DNA of 64,000 bases from NCBI GenBank assembly GCA_016709845.1, contig JADJMA010000007.1, forward strand, positions 62,001-126,000. Reading direction: 5' to 3'. Position 1 is the first letter of the stretch. The number at the start of each line of letters is the position of its first letter. This DNA is from Flammeovirgaceae bacterium. GTDB lineage: Bacteria; Bacteroidota; Bacteroidia; Cytophagales; Cyclobacteriaceae. The position numbers and the translations under genes were made by a program. Below the pieces are notes generated by a model, which was not told the origin of the DNA, did not search any database, and was given only the letters and a program-made list of their open reading frames with translations. This document shows positions 52,325 through 63,562 of the stretch, piece by piece.

Positions 52325-54748
52325 ATGGTATTACCAATGTCAGGAAGTAAAAATAAATACGTTTGTATTCACGGACACTTTTATCAACCGCCACGCGAAA
52401 ACGCATGGCTGGAGGTAATCGAACTTCAGGACTCGGCCCATCCATACCATGATTGGAATGAACGAATCACCGCTGAGTGTTACGAACCCAATGCCACCTC
52501 ACGCATTTTAGACGAAGAGCGTATTATTAAAAATATCGTCAATAATTATGCGCGTATCAGTTTCAACTTTGGTCCCACGTTGCTTTCATGGATGGAAGTG
52601 TATGCTACGGAAACCTATGAGGCTATTTTGGAGGCCGATAAAGTAAGTCAGAAAAATTTTGGTGGTCACGGTTCGGCTTTGGCACAGGTGTATAATCACA
52701 TGATTATGCCGTTAGCTAACAGGCGCGACAAAGAGACACAGGTGCTTTGGGGTATTCGTGATTTTGAATTTCGATTCAGACGAAAACCAGAAGGAATGTG
52801 GCTGGCAGAAACAGCCGTAGATACAGAAACCCTCGAAGTGTTGGCCGAGAATGATATAAAGTTTACGATTTTAGCTCCTCGCCAGGCAAAAGCTGTAAAG
52901 AAGATTAATGAAAGTGATTGGACTGAAGTCAATACGCAATCGGTGGATACAACGAAAGCCTATCGGTGTAATCTCTCTAGTGGCAAGTCTATTATTTTAT
53001 TCTTTTATGAAGGTGATATTTCTCAAGGCATTGCCTTCAATGGTTTGTTGAACGATGGTAAGAGATTTGCCGACCGCCTTTTAAATGTTATTAAAAAAGA
53101 GGATGAGAGTCCACAATTGATTCATGTTGCTACCGATGGAGAAACCTACGGACATCATCACAAGCATGGAGAGATGGCATTGGCCTTTTGCCTCGATTAC
53201 ATCGAGAAGGATGAGCAGGCTACGCTCACTAACTATGCTCAGTTTATAGAATTGCATCCACCCCTGGAGGAAGCCCAGATTATTGAAGATAGTTCGTGGA
53301 GTTGTGTTCATGGTATTGAGCGCTGGCGAAATAACTGTGGTTGTAATTCGGGTAAACCAGGTTGGCATCAATTATGGCGCAAGCCCTTGCGCGATGCCCT
53401 GGACTGGTTACGCGATAGTGTATCAGAAATTTTTGTACAGGAAGCTTCTAAGGTGGTTAAAGATCCCTGGAGAGCGCGCAATGAGTACATTCATATAGTA
53501 CTTAAACGCAGTGACGAAAATATTGATCACTTCTTAAAAGATCATGCTTTGGATGGTGTGTCTGCCAACCGGATACTAAGAATCATGGAGATGCAACGCC
53601 ATGCCATGCTTATGTACACAAGTTGTGGTTGGTTCTTCGATGAGATTTCTGGTATTGAAACGATTCAGGTACTGCAGTATGCAAGTCGGGTGATCCAGTT
53701 AGCCAACCAAATTGGTCAAGTTGATTTGGAACAGGAATTTAGTAAAAGATTAGAAGAGGCGCCCAGCAATGTTGCCACCTATTTGAATGGAGCCAATGTT
53801 TATAAAAGTGTTGTGCTTCCTTCACTTACCAACCTGCAAAGGGTAGGGATGCACTACGCAGTTTCTTCCATTTTTGAAGAAGAGCTCGAAGCATTAACCA
53901 TTTTTAACTATAGCACCTCCAATGATTTCTTTATAAAGAAAGAAGCTGGGGAGCAAAAAATGTCTTTGGGCATTACTAAGGTAAAATCTATGGTAACGCG
54001 TTCAGAAAAGAAATTTGCCTTCGCAGTTATCTATTTAGGTAAACACAACATCATTGGAAATATTTCTTTGGATATGGAGCCTGATCGGTTTGCCAGTATG
54101 CAAATCAGAATGGTGAAAGCCTTTGAAGAGGGCCGCCTCGGTGATGTAATAGGGTTGATGCAGGTTTATTTTGGTCCTGAAAAATATACGATCTGGCAAT
54201 TATTTCAGGATGAAAAGCGAAAAATTCTGGATATGATTTCGCAGGAGAGCATGGCCGAACTGGAACAATCCTTGAGAAAGAGTTACAACCGTGATTATCC
54301 ATTAATAAATGCGTTAGCTAATAATAACATTCCTATACCGCTTACTTACCGAACTACCTTTGAGTATGTGGTGAATGCCGATCTGATAAAAATATTTCAA
54401 TCCGACAAGATTAATATAAAAGAGATGGAACGGATTGTTGCTGAATTGGCTAAATGGAATTTTAGGATTGAAGATCCCCATAAGGTTTCGCGCCTGGCGG
54501 GTGAAAGTATTTTTAAGGAATTAAAGCGGATTAGTAGCGAACATGATAATGTAAAGCGTCTTCAACGACTTAACAGAATGTTTCCCTTGCTTCAGTTATT
54601 TAAACTCGAGCCCAACTTTCATAAAAGTCAGAATTTTTATTTTGAGATTTCGCGTGAGCGAAGTAATCAACCCACAAAAGAAATCGATTCTGAGTGGAAT
54701 GAACAGTTTAAACTCCTTGGTAAAAATTTAGGTGTTAAGCTTGAATAA
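52325..54748 (+). CDS. GH57 / DUF3536 glycoside hydrolase-like protein
   Basis: An intact 807-residue cytoplasmic protein. GH57-type N-terminal barrel: YVCIHGHFYQPPRENAWLE, RITAECYEPNATSRIL, NYARISFNFGPTLLSWME, GHGSALAQVYNHMIMPLANRRDK, EGMWLAETAVD with candidate nucleophile Glu162, and HVATDGETYGHHHKHGEMAL with candidate acid Asp271. The rest is the DUF3536 helical region (QRHAMLMYTSCGWFFDEISGIETIQVLQYASRVIQLA). GH57 members include amylases, branching enzymes and 4-alpha-glucanotransferases; DUF3536 members are uncharacterised. Its place as last gene of the GlgE-pathway operon, 19 bases after glgB, suggests trimming or remodelling of glucan. Confidence 0.92.
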   Translation: MVLPMSGSKNKYVCIHGHFYQPPRENAWLEVIELQDSAHPYHDWNERITAECYEPNATSRILDEERIIKNIVNNYARISFNFGPTLLSWMEVYATETYEAILEADKVSQKNFGGHGSALAQVYNHMIMPLANRRDKETQVLWGIRDFEFRFRRKPEGMWLAETAVDTETLEVLAENDIKFTILAPRQAKAVKKINESDWTEVNTQSVDTTKAYRCNLSSGKSIILFFYEGDISQGIAFNGLLNDGKRFADRLLNVIKKEDESPQLIHVATDGETYGHHHKHGEMALAFCLDYIEKDEQATLTNYAQFIELHPPLEEAQIIEDSSWSCVHGIERWRNNCGCNSGKPGWHQLWRKPLRDALDWLRDSVSEIFVQEASKVVKDPWRARNEYIHIVLKRSDENIDHFLKDHALDGVSANRILRIMEMQRHAMLMYTSCGWFFDEISGIETIQVLQYASRVIQLANQIGQVDLEQEFSKRLEEAPSNVATYLNGANVYKSVVLPSLTNLQRVGMHYAVSSIFEEELEALTIFNYSTSNDFFIKKEAGEQKMSLGITKVKSMVTRSEKKFAFAVIYLGKHNIIGNISLDMEPDRFASMQIRMVKAFEEGRLGDVIGLMQVYFGPEKYTIWQLFQDEKRKILDMISQESMAELEQSLRKSYNRDYPLINALANNNIPIPLTYRTTFEYVVNADLIKIFQSDKINIKEMERIVAELAKWNFRIEDPHKVSRLAGESIFKELKRISSEHDNVKRLQRLNRMFPLLQLFKLEPNFHKSQNFYFEISRERSNQPTKEIDSEWNEQFKLLGKNLGVKLE

Positions 54749-54774
54749 TTACGCTTGGAACTGAACTACATTTG
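54741..54774 (+). promoter_or_regulatory. Candidate promoter of the acylase gene
   Basis: TACATTTG (54767-54774) matches the Bacteroidota -7 consensus TAnnTTTG; a TTG lies 23 bases upstream (54741). It is 32 bases before the ATG at 54806 and separates the acylase from the glucan operon. Confidence 0.4.
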
Positions 54775-54805
54775 ATTGTTGGTATAGTAAATCAAAGACT
54801 ACTTT

Positions 54806-56848
54806 ATGAAGCTTACTTTTATTATTTGCCTGTTAGCGGGCTCCTTGTTAGCGCAGCCTTTTACTAAAACCGAAATTAGCACATGGCAAGCGCAGGCAAA
54901 AAAGGTTACGATCATACGCGACACCTGGGGTATTCCACATATTTATGGTAAGACAGATGGCGATGCCGTATTCGGTTTTTTATATGCGCAGTGCGAAGAT
55001 GATTTTGAACGCGTTGAGATGAACTACATTACCGGCAGTAGGTAGATTGGCCGAAGTTGAAGGAGAATCTAAGTTATATCATGACTTACGCACACGGTTG
55101 TTCTATGACTCTCTGCAGGCAATAAACTTATATAAGGAAAGCCCTGCGTGGTTAAAGAGATTATGCGATGGATTTGCCAACGGCATGAATTACTACTTAC
55201 ATACGCACCCCAATGTAAAACCCAAATTGCTAAACCGTTTTCAACCCTGGATGCCCTTCTTATTTAGTGAGGGGAGCATTGGTGGTGATCTTGAATCAAT
55301 ATCCGTCAACAGACTGAAAAACTTTTATGGAGATGGAAAAACTCTTTCGCCAGATGTCGAAAGAGATCACGAACCAGAACCGAAGGGTTCCAACGGTTTT
55401 GCCATAGCTCCTTCGCGAAGTGCATCAGGGAATGCATTATTATTAATTAATCCACATACATCATTTTACTTCCGTCCAGAAGTACATGTTACCAGTGAGG
55501 AAGGACTGAATGCCTATGGTGCTGCTACCTGGGGTCAGTTTTTTGTGTACCAGGGATTCAACCAATATTGTGGCTGGATGCATACAACAAGTCAGGCGGA
55601 CGTAATTGATGAATTACCTACGCTACTCACCATGGGCCTGTAATAGCCAGTCAGGGTGAGCAATGGGTTAGTCTGGCTATGATGGTGGAACCCTTGAAAG
55701 CATTAACCCAATCGTATCAGCGAACGCGCGCAACCGGCTTAGAAGATTATAAAAAGGTGATGGAACTGAAAGCCAATTCATCAAACAATACGGTCTTTGC
55801 GGATAATAAGGGAAACATTGCTTACTGGCATGGTGATTTTATTCCAAAAAGAAATTCGGTTTATGATTGGAGTAAGCAATTAGATGGAAGTGACCCTGGA
55901 ACAGACTGGTTAGGGTTACATGAAGTGTCACAAATTGTCCATTCATACAATCCGTCTAACGGATGGATTCCAAATTGTAATTCAACGCCCTTTACCTTGG
56001 CGGGAGATCAAAGCCCTAAGCAAGAAGCCTATCCCACCTACATGGCACCCGATGCTCAGAACGCCCGCGGCATTAATGCTGTGCGGGTACTTAGTAGAGA
56101 ATCTGCTTTTACTTTAGATAAATTAATTGCAGCAGCGTATGATCCGCATCTTGCTGGATTTGAAAAACTAATTCCCGCGCTTGTGTCTGCTTATGAGTCT
56201 GAGGCGAATGCAGAATTGACTAAGCGATTAGCTGAGCCAATGAAAGTATTAAAAGAATGGAATCTCGGTTACGGAAAATCATCGGTAGCCACAACGTTGG
56301 CTATCTATTGGGGGCAGGAACTTCGTGAAAAGATTAATTCCCGAATTCCGCCTCGTACCGACCAATTAAGTGTTATCGAATTTATGACAACACAAAGTTC
56401 ATCAACCGAAAAGTTGACCGCGTTGGCAAGTGCGATGGATAAACTACAAAATGATTTTGGTACCTGGAAAATTGAATGGGGCGAAGTGAATCGATTTCAA
56501 AGATTAACAGGTAAAATAATAGAAACCTATGATGATAATAAACCCAGTTTGCCGGTGGCTTCAACTTCTTCCTTTTGGGGATCGCTGGCGGCTTTCGGAA
56601 GCAGAGAATATCCGGGAACGAAAAAAATGTATGGATCGGTAGGGAATAGTTTTGTGGCGGTAGTTGAGTTCGGTAAAGAAGTAAAGGCAAAGTCATTATT
56701 GGCAGGAGGTATCAGTAGCAATCCACAATCGCCACACTTTGATGATCAGGCAGGGCTTTATAGCGAGGGAAAATTTAAAGATGTTTGGTTTTATAAAAAG
56801 GATGTTTTGAAACACGCTGAGAAAACTTATCATCCGGGCGATAATTGA
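54806..56848 (+). CDS. Exported penicillin-acylase family (S45) amidase (frameshifted, block missing)
   Basis: Signal peptide MKLTFIICLLAGSLLAQP. Alpha chain: VTIIRDTWGIPHIYGKTDGDAVFGFLYAQCEDDFER. The processing site and catalytic Ser are in PKGSNGFAIAPSRSASG, followed by LLINPHTSFYFRPEVHV and QYCGWMHTTSQADVIDE. The chain then jumps near 55620 to YATHHGPVIASQGEQWVSL, losing about 45 residues present in relatives. It resumes with LKANSSNNTVFADNKGNIAYWHGDFIPKR, GWIPNCNSTPF and VGNSFVAVVEFG. As an Ntn hydrolase it self-cleaves and hydrolyses acyl amides (for example N-acyl-homoserine lactones or cyclic imides); the substrate is unknown. Frame breaks near 55040 and 55620. Confidence 0.88.
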
Positions 56849-56851
56849 TTA

Positions 56852-58064
56852 ATGTATTTTATGAAAGAATCCTTAAAGCTAGGCACACCACTTACCTCAT
56901 CGGCTATTAAGGTAATGATGTTGGGTTCTGGCGAGTTGGGTAAAGAAGTGGTGATCGAGCTACAGCGCTATGGGGTAGAGGTGATTGCGGTTGATCGATA
57001 CGATCATGCACCCGCCATGCAGGTAGCGCATAGATCTTATACTATTTCTATGATAGATGGAGAAGCGTTGCGTCAGGTTATAGAGAAGGAAAAGCCTGAT
57101 TACATCGTTCCCGAAGTGGAAGCTATTGCTACCGATACCTTAGTTGAATTGGAGAAGGAAGGCTTCAACATTATTCCATCGGCAAAAGCCGCACGGCTTA
57201 CTATGAACCGCGAAGGTATTCGCCTCTTAGCAGCCGACAAACTTAAAATAAAAACTTCTTCTTTTTGTTTTGCCGATACAAGAGTCGATTTTGAAACATC
57301 AGTTAGGCAGATTGGATTTCCTTGTGTTGTAAAACCTATTATGAGTTCGTCTGGCAAAGGACAAAGTTTAGTTAAGTCGGCAGAAGATATTGAAGCTGCA
57401 TGGGATTATTCTCAACAAGGTGGCCGTGCAGGTGGGGGCAAAGTAATCATAGAAGGGTTTGTCGATTTTGATTACGAGATAACCTTGTTAACTATTCGCC
57501 ATCGGCAAGGTGTTTCATTTTGCGAACCCATTGGTCACACACAAGAGCATGGTGACTACCGGGAATCGTGGCAGCCCCATCCGATGAGTGAAGTGGCCTT
57601 GAAGGAATCGAAACGCGTGGCTGCTCTCGTGGTTAATGAATTAGGAGGTTATGGAATTTTTGGTGTCGAGTTCTTTGTAAAAGGAGACACGGTTTACTTT
57701 AGCGAGCTATCACCTCGCCCACATGATACCGGTATGGTTACTATGATCTCGCAAGATCTATCTGAATTCGCACTGCATGTACGCGCTATATTGGGCTTAC
57801 CCATTCCGGTTATTCGTCAGCTGGGTCCATCGGCCTCATCCGTAATTTTAGTGAAGGGAAAGTCAAACAACGTAATTTTTTCGGGAGTGGAAGACGCACT
57901 GATACAACCGGATACCCAGTTACGTCTATTTGGAAAGCCCGAAGTAAATGGTGAACGAAGAATGGGAGTATGCCTGCCAGAGAAATTCCATTGAGGAAGC
58001 CCGGGCCAAAGCCAATGCAGCCGGCCCGGATATCTTATACGCTATGATTTTTCATCTTCGTTGA
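56852..58064 (+). CDS. purT: Formate-dependent phosphoribosylglycinamide formyltransferase PurT (C-terminal frameshift)
   Basis: An ATP-grasp enzyme that makes formyl-GAR from GAR, formate and ATP in purine synthesis, without tetrahydrofolate. Motifs: VMMLGSGELGKEVVIELQRYGVEVIAVDRYDHAPAMQVAHRSYTISMIDG, PEVEAIATDTL, FPCVVKPIMSSSGKGQS, EGFVDFDYEITLLTIR, GVEFFVKGDTVYFSELSPRPHDTGMVTM and QPDTQLRLFGKPEVNGERRMGV. Near 57985 the frame shifts; the other frame gives SIEEARAKANAAG and a stop at 58064. It overlaps the convergent cyclophilin gene by 23 bases. It is 3 bases after the acylase stop, so may be cotranscribed. Confidence 0.93.
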
Positions 58065-58488
58065 TTACAACTTTTTCCATTACATCGCCTTGGCGAATCT
58101 GGTCAATCACCTCTAAGCCTTCATAGACCTTTCCAAAAGCAGTATGGTTTCTATCCAGATGTTGTGTACCTGCGCGATTGTGGCAGATGAAAAATTGAGA
58201 ACCACCAGTATTGCGTCCGGCATGGGCCATGGATAGAACACCCCGATCATGATATTGATTATCACCGGTTAATTCGCAATCAATCGTATAACCAGGACCA
58301 CCATTACCAATCCCATTCGGGCAACCATCCTGGATAACAAAATTGGGAAGCACCCGATGAAATGTGAGTCCATCATAAAATCCCTTTTTTGCCAGATCAA
58401 CAAAGTTCTTTACTGTCTTTGGGGCATCGGCTTCATAAAATTGAATTTTCATTATACCTTTTTTGGTATGTATTTCAGCTGTTTTCAT
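58042..58488 (-). CDS. Cyclophilin-type peptidyl-prolyl cis-trans isomerase
   Basis: An intact 148-residue cytoplasmic PpiB-like protein with no signal. Active-site motifs LTFHRVLPNFVIQDGCPNG (Arg of FHR), SMAHAGRNTGGSQFFICH and FGKVYEGLEVIDQI. Catalyses proline isomerisation during protein folding. It is distinct from the lipoprotein cyclophilin fusion at 38467-40314, giving this window one cytoplasmic and one envelope cyclophilin. Confidence 0.94.
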   Translation of the reverse strand: MKTAEIHTKKGIMKIQFYEADAPKTVKNFVDLAKKGFYDGLTFHRVLPNFVIQDGCPNGIGNGGPGYTIDCELTGDNQYHDRGVLSMAHAGRNTGGSQFFICHNRAGTQHLDRNHTAFGKVYEGLEVIDQIRQGDVMEKVVINEDEKS

Positions 58489-58639
58489 ATTTTAAAATTT
58501 TGGAACGTAAAGAAAAGGAGAACCGTGTAATAAAAAAACATTAGTGGCCTCTATTCTATTCTGTTTAGTGTTACAGGCTGGTGGTTGTTTATCACCTCTT
58601 ATGTTATAACTTGTACATAATTGCGAATTTTTACCATCA

Positions 58640-59109
58640 ATGGTTAACCTGTTTTTATCACTACTTCTGTTTGCTCAACTACAAACCCCTTTTAAGCCTG
58701 CTGACGAGTTTGATCTTAAAATCAATTTTACCATTGAAGAACGCCCACTAGATGAACTTTATAAAAAGGGTAATGTTGTGTTGCTTGAAGATCGCTTACG
58801 GAAGGATAGAGGAGGTCCACTGCCATACTTAAGAGTACGGCTTACAGTTTTAAAAGTTGCTGATCAGGAGTTTAGAATAAGAGTGCTTGATCACCAGGGT
58901 AAACAGGTAAATTCTAAAAAAAAGTGGGGCCTAATGTGGAGATAAAAATTGATTGGGGTTTCTCTGAAGATATTAAAGATGGCATGGTTACTCCTGAATA
59001 CACCGTCTTGTTTATTAATAAGGATAAAAAAAATGTGAGCAGGATTTATATGTTGATTCAGGAAGATGGCACCTTTTTGGTGAATGATGAAAAACGAGGA
59101 AAGTTTTAG
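58640..59109 (+). CDS. Exported hypothetical protein (one frameshift in a poly-A run)
   Basis: Not recognised. A short signal peptide (NLFLSLLLFAQLQ) precedes FKPADEFDLKINFTIEERPLDELYKKGNVV, LPYLRVRLTVLKVADQEFRIRVLDHQGKQV. After the eight-A run at 58916-58923 the other frame continues GPNVEIKIDWGFSEDIKDGMVTPEYTVLFINKDKKNVSRIYMLIQEDGTFLVNDEKRGKF. About 155 residues with a beta-strand rich pattern, probably a small periplasmic beta-sandwich. Divergent from the cyclophilin; no close functional neighbour. Confidence 0.65.
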
Positions 59110-59225
59110 CTCGTTCATCTCTTTTTAAACCTTATCCCGTTAAAACGGCTAACTGACCACTTATTTACGTAACGTAACGAGTAAGACTATTTTTACGTTA
59201 TTTCGCCTACTAAACTCATTTACCC

Positions 59226-61738
59226 ATGCGCTGTGTTATTTTAGGTATACTACTATCTCTTTCCTTATCTGGAGTTTCGCAAAATCATCAGCCAAGCTCA
59301 TCCCAAATAAAGCTTAAACTAAAAAAATTAAATTTTCTAGGTTCTGTCCTATACGTTGCGGCACACCCGGATGATGAAAATACGCGTGTTATTACCTATC
59401 TGTCAAATGATCGGCTCGCGGCTACGGGCTATCTTTCCATGACACGTGGTGATGGCGGACAAAATCTAATCGGACCTGAGATTGGTGAATTGCTGGGGCT
59501 TATCCGTACACAAGAATTACTGGCAGCAAGGCGTATTGATGGTGGACAACAATTTTTCACACGGGCTATCGATTTTGGCTTTTCTAAAAACTATCAGGAG
59601 ACCCTGAAGATTTGGAATAAAGAAGAAATTCTGTCGGATGTAGCAAAGGTCATTCGTCAATTTCAACCTGATGTAATTCTTACTCGCTTTCCACCGGATG
59701 AACGTGCGGGCCATGGTCATCATACTTCATCGGCTATTCTGGCACAAGAAGCTTTTGATCTGACTAATAATTCTAACTATTTACCTGATCAGGTGAAAGA
59801 GTTAGGCATTTGGCAGGTGAGTGCACTCTATACCAATACAGGTAGATGGTGGAATCAAACAATAAATGAAAACACACCAGGAATTGTATCAATGAATGTG
59901 GGTACCTACAGTCCGCTACTTGGAAAATCGTATCCTGAAATGGCGGCTGAGAGCCGAACACAACATAAGAGTCAGGGTTTTGGATCTGCTGGCTCACGGG
60001 GCCGTGAAATGGAATACTTTGAATTTGTAAAAGGAGACAAGGCCGATAAGGATATCTTTGAAAAGATCAATACTACCTGGACCCGGATTGAAGGCGGTGA
60101 TAAAATTCAACCCTTGATTCAAAAATGTATTCTGGATTTTAATGAAGAGAATCCGGCAGCCAGTATTCCGCAATTGCTAACCATTCGTAAGCAGATATCT
60201 TTATTAAAGAATTCCGTGTGGAAGAATAGGAAGTTGCAAGAAGTAGATCAATTGATTCGGGATTGTGCGGGTCTCTATATGGAAGCGAGAGCTAGTGAAT
60301 ACATGGCTTCGCCTGGCCAACCCGTCCGGTTATCCATGGAATTAGTTAATCGTTCGCCAGTTTCTATCGAAGTTGTAAAACTTAAAAGCGAATCTTTGGC
60401 TTTAGATTCTTCCTTTTCACTTATCCTTAAAAACAATGATCCAGTTACCATCAAATTAGTGAAAAACATGGCAGGTAATAAGCCCTATTCATCACCCTAT
60501 TGGCTCAGCGAACCGCATGGGGCTGGTTTATTTACGGTTAAAGACAAATCATTAATTGGTAAACCAGAAAACGATCCAGCCATTCAAATTAATGCAACAG
60601 TTTTACTGGCAGGACAACCTATACTTTTAATATTCCGTTGGTTTATAAATGGACTGATCCTGTAAAAGGAGAACTGATGCGACCTTTTGAAGTTGTGCCT
60701 CCGGTATTTATTAATTTTCCAAAATCCGTAATTGTATTCAATGATCTATCGGCACAAACAATTAATATCCTAATTAAGTCAGGCTCAACGAGCGTAATAA
60801 AAGGTACGTTGAAATTAGATTTGCCCAAGGGTTGGAATTCAGAACCCAAAACAATTTCATTTGAATTAAATGGGATTAATGCAGAGCAAACACTACCCTT
60901 TAAAGTTACACCTGGAAAAGAAGATTTTGATGGCATGATTAAGGCGATAGCCGAGATTGGAGATAAACAATATTCAAACTCACTTAAACAAATCCATTAT
61001 GATCACATCCCTATTCAAACTTTGCTGCCTACAGCTAATATGCGGGCATTGCATATGAATATTAAAAAGGAGGGATCGGTAGTGGGCTATATTAAAGGAG
61101 CGGGTGATGAGATTCCTACAAGTTTAAGAAATCTTGGCTACGAAGTTTGGGAAATGAAGAATGAAGAAGTTACCGCATCTAACCTGAAGCGTGTTGATGC
61201 GGTTGTCTTAGGTATACGTGCTTTAAATGCAAATGAACGGATTCAATTTATAATGCCTGTCTTGCTTGACTATGTAAAAGGAGGGGGCACGCTCGTAGTT
61301 CAATATAATACCAATAGCGATTTGGAAATAGAATCGAACAAGTTCTCTCCTTATCCAATTACCTTATCGCGCGACCGGGTTACGCAAGAAAATAGTGAAG
61401 TGCGAATTTTAAAACCAAACCATCCTGCACTTAACTATCCTAATAAAATTACGAGTGCAGATTTTGAGGGCTGGGTGCAAGAGCGGGGTCTCTACTTTCC
61501 TTCTGCATGGAGTGATTCTTACGAGGCATTACTTTCCATGAATGACCAGGGTGAGCCAGCACGCAATGGAAGCTTATTGGTTGGTAAATACGGAGAAGGA
61601 CACTACGTGTATACAGGGTTGGCTTTTTTCAGGGAATTGCCCGGTGGAGTTCCCGGTGCCTATAAGTTATTTGCTAATCTGGTTTCTCTAAAAAAAGTAA
61701 CAACTGTACAAAACGAAAAAGTTAAAGTAAAAAAATAA
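59226..61738 (+). CDS. Exported PIG-L (LmbE) family deacetylase with C-terminal extensions (one frameshift)
   Basis: About 837 residues with signal peptide (CVILGILLSLSLSGVSQ). The zinc-dependent deacetylase domain shows AHPDDE at 46-51 and the third-ligand region ERAGHGHH (~160-167), plus TRGDGGQNLIGPE. Around residue 470 the frame breaks (60640); the other frame continues through an NPCBM/NEW3-like beta domain (IPLVYKWTDPVKGE...) and a C-terminal Rossmann-like, class-I-amidotransferase-like domain (DEIPTSLRNLGYEVWEM, DAVVLGIRALN, YVKGGGTLVVQYN, GEGHYVYTGLAFFRELPGGVPGAYKLFANL). PIG-L enzymes remove N-acetyl groups from sugars. Its stop overlaps the start of a tiny membrane protein (TAATG). 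Confidence 0.88.
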
Positions 61739-61863
61739 TGAGTGAAGAAATCGAAGAGAGGCCACCTGTATTTTTAAAATGGCGTAGTTGGTATTGGTTG
61801 GTGATGATTGTATTGGCCATTCAAATTGTGGTTTATCTATTCATAACAACTTCGTTTCAATGA
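61738..61863 (+). CDS. 41-residue single-pass membrane protein between deacetylase and transporter
   Basis: An intact short frame starting at the ATG that shares its A with the TAA of the deacetylase gene and ending with a TGA that overlaps the ATG of the transporter gene (ATGA). Residues 1-17 are hydrophilic and acidic (SEEIEERPPVFLKWRSW) and 18-38 form one membrane helix (YWLVMIVLAIQIVVYLFIT). Overlapping starts on both sides strongly suggest it is translated. Likely a small accessory subunit or regulator of the downstream solute symporter, inferred from position only. Confidence 0.75.
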   Translation: MSEEIEERPPVFLKWRSWYWLVMIVLAIQIVVYLFITTSFQ

Positions 61864-63562
61864 AATTGATCGATTGGATTATTTTATTTACTACGCTTGC
61901 GCTGATCGTTGCGTACGGAACATGGAAAAGCCGGGGAGTAAAGATATTGATGGATACCTGCTCGGTAATAAAAGTTTACCCTGGTGGAATGTGTGTTTAT
62001 CCATCATGGCAACCCAAGCGAGTGCAATTACTTTTTTATCAACGCCCGGTCAGGCGTACGAAGATGGCATGCGCTTTCTGCAATTTTATTTTGGATTGCC
62101 CTTAGCTATGGTTATCCTTAGCATCACGGCCGTGCCCTGTATCATCGACTTAAAGTTTACACGGCCTACGAATATCTTGAAACCCGCTTTGATCGGAAGA
62201 CTCGCACCCTGGCGGCATTTTATTTTCTGATGCTGCGGGCTTTCTGTAGGCATTACCATTTATGCTCCGGCTTTGATTTTATCCACCATGCTGGATTGGA
62301 ATATTAACCTGACAACGATTTTCATTGGAACATTAGTGATGATTTATACGGTAAGTGGCGGAACCAAAGCCGTTAGCATGACCCAAAAATATCAGCTCAC
62401 TATTATCATGACGGGGATGATCATTAGCAGGGTTAACGGCCTTCTATAAACTTCCGGATAACATTTCGTTTACGGAGACATTTCAGTTGGCCGGTGAAAT
62501 GGGAAAAATGAATCTGATCAATCTTTCGTTTGACTTAAGTGATCGTTACAACATCTGGTCAGGCTTAATTGGAGGTTTGTTTTTATTCCTTTCATACTTT
62601 GGAGCCGATCAGTCGCAGGTAGGGCGATACCTGGGCGGTAAGTCTATAACCGAAACCAGGCTCGGTCTTCTTTTCAACGGATTACTAAAGGTGCCCATGC
62701 AGTTTGTTATTCTTTACATTGGCATTTTAGTATTTGTGTTTTATCAATTTAATCAGGCTCCGGTATTTCATAATCAATCGTTGATCCATAAAGCCAAGCA
62801 AACAGAGTACGCAGATAAGATCACCTCGTTAGAGTCAGACTATAACAAGGTTTTTTTAGACAGGAAACAGGAAGCAGAGAATCTTATTGGGGCCATTCGC
62901 AAGGAAGACACAACGCAGATTGAAGAGAGCAAAAAATCAATCGAAAAGATTCAGGCATCAGAAAAGTCAATTCGATCACAAGTGAAAGAACAAATAGCAG
63001 CTGCGAAATACCAGGCGCTAACACACTGGATAAGGATTATGTGTTCATTACCTTTGTGATGAGATATTTGCCTCACGGACTGATTGGTTTATTACTTGCG
63101 GTAGTTTTTTCGGCAGCTATGTCATCATCGGCTTCAGAGCTCAATGCACTGGCCTCTACCACTACCGTTGATATTTATAAACGTTCCATTAAGCCTAAGG
63201 CCAATGATTATCACTATGTATCAGCATCGAAATGGTTTACAGCCGGATGGGCTGTTTTTGGGATGTTATTTGCATCGATTGCCAATCAGGCTGAGAATTT
63301 AATTCAGTTCGTGAATATAGTTGGATCTATATTTTATGGAACCATTCTTGGTATTTTCTTATCCGCCTTTTATCTAAAATACTTAAAATCGAACGCCATA
63401 TTTATTGCTGGTATTGTAGCGGAGGCTGTGATTGTGTATTGCTACTTCTTTACAGAGATTGCTTTTCTACTCTACAATATTATTGGCTGTTTGGTTGTTG
63501 TTGTATTGGGATTTGTCATCCAGTACGTGGAGAATCAGTTCATAAAAAAAGCATCCCGATAA
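61860..63562 (+). CDS. Sodium:solute symporter (SSS family) (frameshifted)
   Basis: About 567 residues, the usual length, in four to five frames. Segments: DWIILFTTLALIVAYGTWKSRG, DGYLLGNKSLPWWNVCLSIMATQASAITFLSTPGQAYEDGMRF, LDWNINLTTIFIGTLVMIYTVSGGTKAVSMTQKYQL, LFLSYFGADQSQVGRYLGGKS, a hydrophilic coiled insert (DKITSLESDYNKVFLDRKQEAENL) and VMRYLPHGLIGLLLAVVFSAAMSSSASELNALASTTTVDIYKR. LeuT-fold Na+ symporter, substrate probably a sugar or sugar derivative given coupling to the deacetylase. Frame breaks near 61945, 62155, 62420 and 63045. Its stop codon lies inside a terminator hairpin. Confidence 0.85.

Noticed and set aside
42282..54748. Classical polysaccharide utilisation locus
   Set aside because: No SusC/SusD pair or ECF/hybrid two-component regulator is present; the gene set is that of the GlgE pathway.
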